NCBI GenBank assembly: GCA_018065295.1
Contig: JAGHTQ010000214.1
Location: 1 to 8,020, forward strand
Length of the DNA: 8,020 nucleotides
Direction: 5' to 3'
Source: Candidatus Colimonas fimequi
Lineage (GTDB): Bacteria > Bacillota > Clostridia > Peptostreptococcales > Anaerovoracaceae
Shown: in pieces, positions 4,791 through 8,020 of the stretch
Position numbering within the stretch: the first letter of the stretch is position 1
Layout: the number at the start of each line of letters is the position of its first letter
Notes under the pieces: generated by a model
Database searches by the model: none
What the model was told of the DNA's origin: nothing
What the model saw: only the letters and a program-made list of their open reading frames with translations
Program-made: the position numbers and the translations under genes

Positions 4791-6500
4791 ATGAGAAATT
4801 ACGACAGATATGAAGTCGGTTACTTCCCACCACAGCCAGTAACTGACTATCAGGAATGGGTTAAGAAGGACCACATTGAGACAGCGCCAAGATGGTGCTC
4901 AGTTGACCTGAGAGATGGTAACCAGGCACTGATCGTTCCAATGAGCCTTCAGGAGAAGGTTGAATTCTTCGACTATCTGGTTAAGCTGGGATTCAAAGAA
5001 ATCGAAGTAGGTTTCCCTGCAGCATCAGAAACTGAATACGCATTCCTGCGTAAGCTGGTTGACGATAACATGGTACCTGATGACGTTATGATTCAGGTTC
5101 TGACTCAGTCAAGAAAGCACATCATCAAGAAGACTTTTGATTCACTGATTGGCGTTAAGAAGGCAGTAGTTCACCTTTATAACTCAACATCAGTAGCACA
5201 GAGAGAACAGGTTTTCCGTAAGGAGAAGCCAGAGATCATCCAGATTGCTTTGGACGGTGCATACCTGATGAACGAATTCGCTGCTAAGTATCCAGAAACA
5301 GACTTCACATTCGAATACTCACCAGAGTCATTCACTGGTACAGAAGTAGACTTCGCACTGGAAATCTGCAACGCAGTTATCGACGTATGGAAGGAAGCTG
5401 ATCCTACAAGAAAGATCATCATCAACCTGCCATCAACAGTAGAAATGTCAATGCCACATGTATACGCATCACAGATCGAATACATGAGCAAGAACCTGCA
5501 CTATAGAGAAGACGTTGCTGTATCAGTTCACCCACATAACGACAGAGGTACTGCAGTAGCAGCTGCAGAACTGGGCGTTCTTGCTGGTGCAGACAGAGTT
5601 GAAGGTACACTCTTCGGTAACGGCGAAAGAACTGGTAACGTTGATATCGTTACACTGGCAATGAACATGTTCTCACATGGTGTAATTTCAGGTCTCAACT
5701 TCAGCAACATGCCAGAAGTAGTTGAAATGTACGAGAAGTACACAGACATGGAAGTACCACCAAGACAGCCATATTCAGGCAAGCTGGTATTCGCTGCATT
5801 CTCAGGTTCACACCAGGATGCAATTTCAAAGGGTATGAGATTCCACAAGGAACGCGAGCTTCGTAACTGGTCAGTTCCATATCTGCTCATCGACCCTAAG
5901 GATGTTGGTAGAGAATACGAAGCTGACGTTATCAGAATCAACTCACAGTCAGGTAAGGGCGGCATCGCTCACATCCTGGAACAGAACTTCGGTTACTCAA
6001 TTCCTAAGGATATGAGAGAAGAACTGGGCTACATGGTTAAGGATATTTCAGACAAGGCACACAAGGAACTGTCACCTGCTGAAGTTTACCAGATCTTCGC
6101 TAGAGAATACGTTAACGTATTTGACCCAATCGACATTACAGACGCAACATTCCGTAAGGTTTCTGACTACAAGTCAAACGATGGCTACATCGTAAACATC
6201 AAGGTTAGAATCGCAGAGAAGGAATACGACTTAGAAGGCGTTGGTAACGGTAGACTGGACGCAGTACGTAAGGCACTGAAGCAGTCACCATACGCATTCG
6301 ACTACAAGTTCATCACATACACAGAACACTCACTCTCAGAAGAATCAACATCAAAGGCCGCATCATATGTATGCATCGAAGATACAGATGGCAACAGATT
6401 CTGGGGCGTAGGTCTTCACGAAGATATCATCCTGTCATCAGTTAACGCTCTGGTAAGTGCACTGAACAGACAGAATAAGAAGGACCACTTTGTGGAGTAA
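4791..6500 (+). CDS. leuA: 2-isopropylmalate synthase, long (LeuA type 2) form
   Basis: This enzyme condenses acetyl-CoA with 2-oxoisovalerate to form 2-isopropylmalate, the first committed step of leucine synthesis, in the cytoplasm. The protein has 569 residues. An N-terminal HMGL-like TIM barrel covers about 30-310, with the start motif VDLRDGNQAL (38-47; Asp42 is a likely metal ligand), EVGFPAASETE (72-82), and the metal-binding HPHNDRG (247-253). GNGERTGN (276-283) is the conserved family signature near the barrel's end. A linker follows, then a C-terminal LeuA dimerisation/leucine-feedback domain at about 440-565 (VGNGRLDAVRKAL at 484-496). Length and the YSPESF and DLRDGNQA motifs fit the type 2 subfamily rather than the 510-residue E. 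coli form. Serine is written almost only as TCA. Tandem stops TAA TAG end the gene. It is expressed behind the leucine T-box, so it is probably controlled both by tRNA charging and by leucine binding. Confidence 0.96.
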   Translation: MRNYDRYEVGYFPPQPVTDYQEWVKKDHIETAPRWCSVDLRDGNQALIVPMSLQEKVEFFDYLVKLGFKEIEVGFPAASETEYAFLRKLVDDNMVPDDVMIQVLTQSRKHIIKKTFDSLIGVKKAVVHLYNSTSVAQREQVFRKEKPEIIQIALDGAYLMNEFAAKYPETDFTFEYSPESFTGTEVDFALEICNAVIDVWKEADPTRKIIINLPSTVEMSMPHVYASQIEYMSKNLHYREDVAVSVHPHNDRGTAVAAAELGVLAGADRVEGTLFGNGERTGNVDIVTLAMNMFSHGVISGLNFSNMPEVVEMYEKYTDMEVPPRQPYSGKLVFAAFSGSHQDAISKGMRFHKERELRNWSVPYLLIDPKDVGREYEADVIRINSQSGKGGIAHILEQNFGYSIPKDMREELGYMVKDISDKAHKELSPAEVYQIFAREYVNVFDPIDITDATFRKVSDYKSNDGYIVNIKVRIAEKEYDLEGVGNGRLDAVRKALKQSPYAFDYKFITYTEHSLSEESTSKAASYVCIEDTDGNRFWGVGLHEDIILSSVNALVSALNRQNKKDHFVE

Positions 6501-6518
6501 TAGAAAGGAGAAACAACC

Positions 6519-7778
6519 ATGGGAATGACAATGACCCAGAAGATCCTGGCAGCACACGCTGGTCTCGATAGCGTAGTAGCTGGTCAGCTGATCAGAGCAA
6601 ACCTGGACTTAGTTCTTGGTAATGACATTACAACTCCTGTAGGAGTAAATGAATTTAATAAGGCTGGTTTCGACGGCATCTTCGATAAGGAGAAGATCGC
6701 TATCGTAATGGACCACTTCACACCTAACAAAGACATCAAGGCAGCTGAACAGTGCGTTACTTGCCGTAACTTCGCTAAGCAGTTCGGTATCAAGCATTTC
6801 TACGATACTGGTAGAGTAGGCGTTGAACACGCTCTCCTTCCTGAACAGGGTATCGTTAAGGCTGGTGACTGCATCATCGGTGCAGACTCACACACTTGTA
6901 CATATGGTGCGCTGGGCGCATTCTCAACAGGCGTTGGCTCAACTGACATGGCAGCTGGTATGGCTACTGGTCAGGCTTGGTTCAAGGTTCCTGAAGCTAT
7001 CAAGTTCAACCTGACAGGTGAACTTCCTGAGAACGTAACTGGTAAGGACCTGATTCTCCACATCATCGGCATGATCGGTGTAGACGGTGCTCTCTATAAG
7101 TCAATGGAATTCGCTGGCGAAGGCGTTAAGACTATGAGCATGGAATCAAGACTTTGCGTATCAAACATGGCTATCGAAGCTGGTGCTAAGAACGGCATCT
7201 GGCCTGTTGACGAAGTAACAGAAGAATACATGAAGGGAAGAGTTCAGGGCGAATGGACTAAGTTCGAAGCTGACGAAGACGCTGAATACGTTCAGACTAT
7301 CGACATCAACCTGTCAGAACTGAAGCCAACAGTTGCTTTCCCACATCTCCCAGAGAATACTCATACTATCGACGAAGTTGGCGATATCACTATCGATCAG
7401 GTAGTTATCGGTTCATGTACTAACGGTAGAATCGAAGATATGGAAGCTGCTGCTAAGATCCTCAAGGGTCGCAAGGTACATCCAGACGTAAGATGTCTGA
7501 TTATGCCTGCTACTCAGCTGGTATATAGACAGATGATGGAACGCGGCTATATGGAAATTTTCCTTGACGCTGAATGTGCTATCACAGCTCCAACATGCGG
7601 ACCATGCCTGGGCGGTCACTCAGGTATCCTGGCTGCAGGCGAGAAGTGCGTTGCTACAACTAACAGAAACTTTGTACAGAGAATGGGCGCTCCTGGTTCA
7701 GAAATCTACCTGGCAAGCCCTATCGTAGCTGCAGCATCAGCAGTAGCTGGCAAGGTTGCAGGTCCAGACGAATTATAA
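6519..7778 (+). CDS. leuC: 3-isopropylmalate dehydratase large subunit
   Basis: With LeuD, this subunit isomerises 2-isopropylmalate to 3-isopropylmalate through a 4Fe-4S cluster. The protein has 419 residues, matching the short LeuC subfamily found in archaea and many Clostridia rather than the roughly 466-residue E. coli form. Cluster ligands are Cys300 (IGSCTNGR) and Cys360/Cys363 (TCGPCLGGHSG). MDHFTP (64-69) and GADSHTCTYGALGAFSTG (121-138) are typical active-site segments of the aconitase superfamily. AAAGGAG (6504-6510) lies 8 nt before the ATG, which supports this start over the ATG at 6525. It begins 18 nt after leuA and ends 15 nt before leuD. Homoaconitase is the main alternative for the short subfamily, but leuA and the leucine T-box make isopropylmalate the likely substrate. 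Confidence 0.95.
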   Translation: MGMTMTQKILAAHAGLDSVVAGQLIRANLDLVLGNDITTPVGVNEFNKAGFDGIFDKEKIAIVMDHFTPNKDIKAAEQCVTCRNFAKQFGIKHFYDTGRVGVEHALLPEQGIVKAGDCIIGADSHTCTYGALGAFSTGVGSTDMAAGMATGQAWFKVPEAIKFNLTGELPENVTGKDLILHIIGMIGVDGALYKSMEFAGEGVKTMSMESRLCVSNMAIEAGAKNGIWPVDEVTEEYMKGRVQGEWTKFEADEDAEYVQTIDINLSELKPTVAFPHLPENTHTIDEVGDITIDQVVIGSCTNGRIEDMEAAAKILKGRKVHPDVRCLIMPATQLVYRQMMERGYMEIFLDAECAITAPTCGPCLGGHSGILAAGEKCVATTNRNFVQRMGAPGSEIYLASPIVAAASAVAGKVAGPDEL

Positions 7779-7793
7779 TTGAGGAGGTACATC

Positions 7794-8020
7794 ATGATCG
7801 CAAAGGGAACAGTACACAAGTACGGAGATAATATAGATACAGATGTAATCATCGCTGCTAGATATCTGAACACACCTGACATGCATGAACTGGCTAAGCA
7901 CTGCATGGAAGACATCGACAAGGAATTCGTTGGCAGAGTACAGGCTGGCGACATCATGGTTGGCGGCGAAAACTTCGGATGCGGTTCTTCAAGAGAACAC
8001 GCTCCAGCTTGCATCAAGGC
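7794..8020 (+). CDS. leuD: 3-isopropylmalate dehydratase small subunit, N-terminal part (runs off the window)
   Basis: This is the small (swivel domain) partner of LeuC. The window holds 75 complete codons of a family normally about 160 residues long in the short type. IDTDVIIAARYL (14-25) and GCGSSREHAP (62-71) are the recognition motifs; the latter forms part of the substrate-binding site, with Ser and Arg contacting the substrate. A perfect AGGAGGT (7782-7788) lies 5 nt before the ATG, stronger than the sites of leuA and leuC. Nothing in the visible part is broken. leuB is not in the window; it would be expected downstream if the operon is complete. Confidence 0.95.
   Translation, partial: MIAKGTVHKYGDNIDTDVIIAARYLNTPDMHELAKHCMEDIDKEFVGRVQAGDIMVGGENFGCGSSREHAPACIK

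Noticed and set aside
5528..5965. Long open frame antisense to leuA
   Set aside because: The leuA frame explains this region with clear catalytic motifs. The antisense protein has no recognisable domain and arises from the strong codon bias.

Overview
The window looks like chromosomal DNA from a Gram-positive anaerobe of the Clostridia. This is inferred from a T-box riboswitch, strong AGGAG-type ribosome binding sites, a secreted CHAP-domain wall hydrolase with a Gram-positive style signal peptide, and intermediate base composition. Genus cannot be assigned from the sequence alone.

Layout. (1) Bases 1-633, plus strand: the C-terminal part of a calcineurin-like metallophosphoesterase whose start lies outside the window. 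(2) Bases 679-698: a compact hairpin that can terminate transcription from both sides, between convergent genes. (3) Bases 709-4276, minus strand: aspS (aspartyl-tRNA synthetase), followed after 19 nt by a secreted protein made of a signal peptide, a long Gly/Asp/Gln/Asn-rich linker, an aromatic repeat region and a C-terminal CHAP amidase/peptidase domain. (4) Bases 4277-4790: a gene-free divergent control region of about 500 nt. It holds a weak candidate aspS promoter on the minus strand. On the plus strand it holds a near-consensus promoter, a leucine T-box leader (specifier CUC, antiterminator and terminator) and a second hairpin ahead of the leuA ribosome binding site. (5) Bases 4791-8020, plus strand: leuA, leuC and the start of leuD, closely spaced and running off the right edge.

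How it works together. LeuA condenses 2-oxoisovalerate with acetyl-CoA, and LeuC plus LeuD isomerise the product, which is the committed part of leucine synthesis. The T-box should let RNA polymerase through only when tRNA-Leu is uncharged. The specifier CUC and the UGGU bulge (matching an A73-CCA acceptor end) both agree with tRNA-Leu. AspRS appears to be expressed together with the wall hydrolase, with no tRNA-sensing leader of its own.

I see no phage, insertion sequence, CRISPR, defence or other clearly new system. The most interesting points are the unusual AspRS motif variants, the aspS/CHAP pairing, the modular CHAP protein, and a possible second control hairpin between the T-box and leuA.
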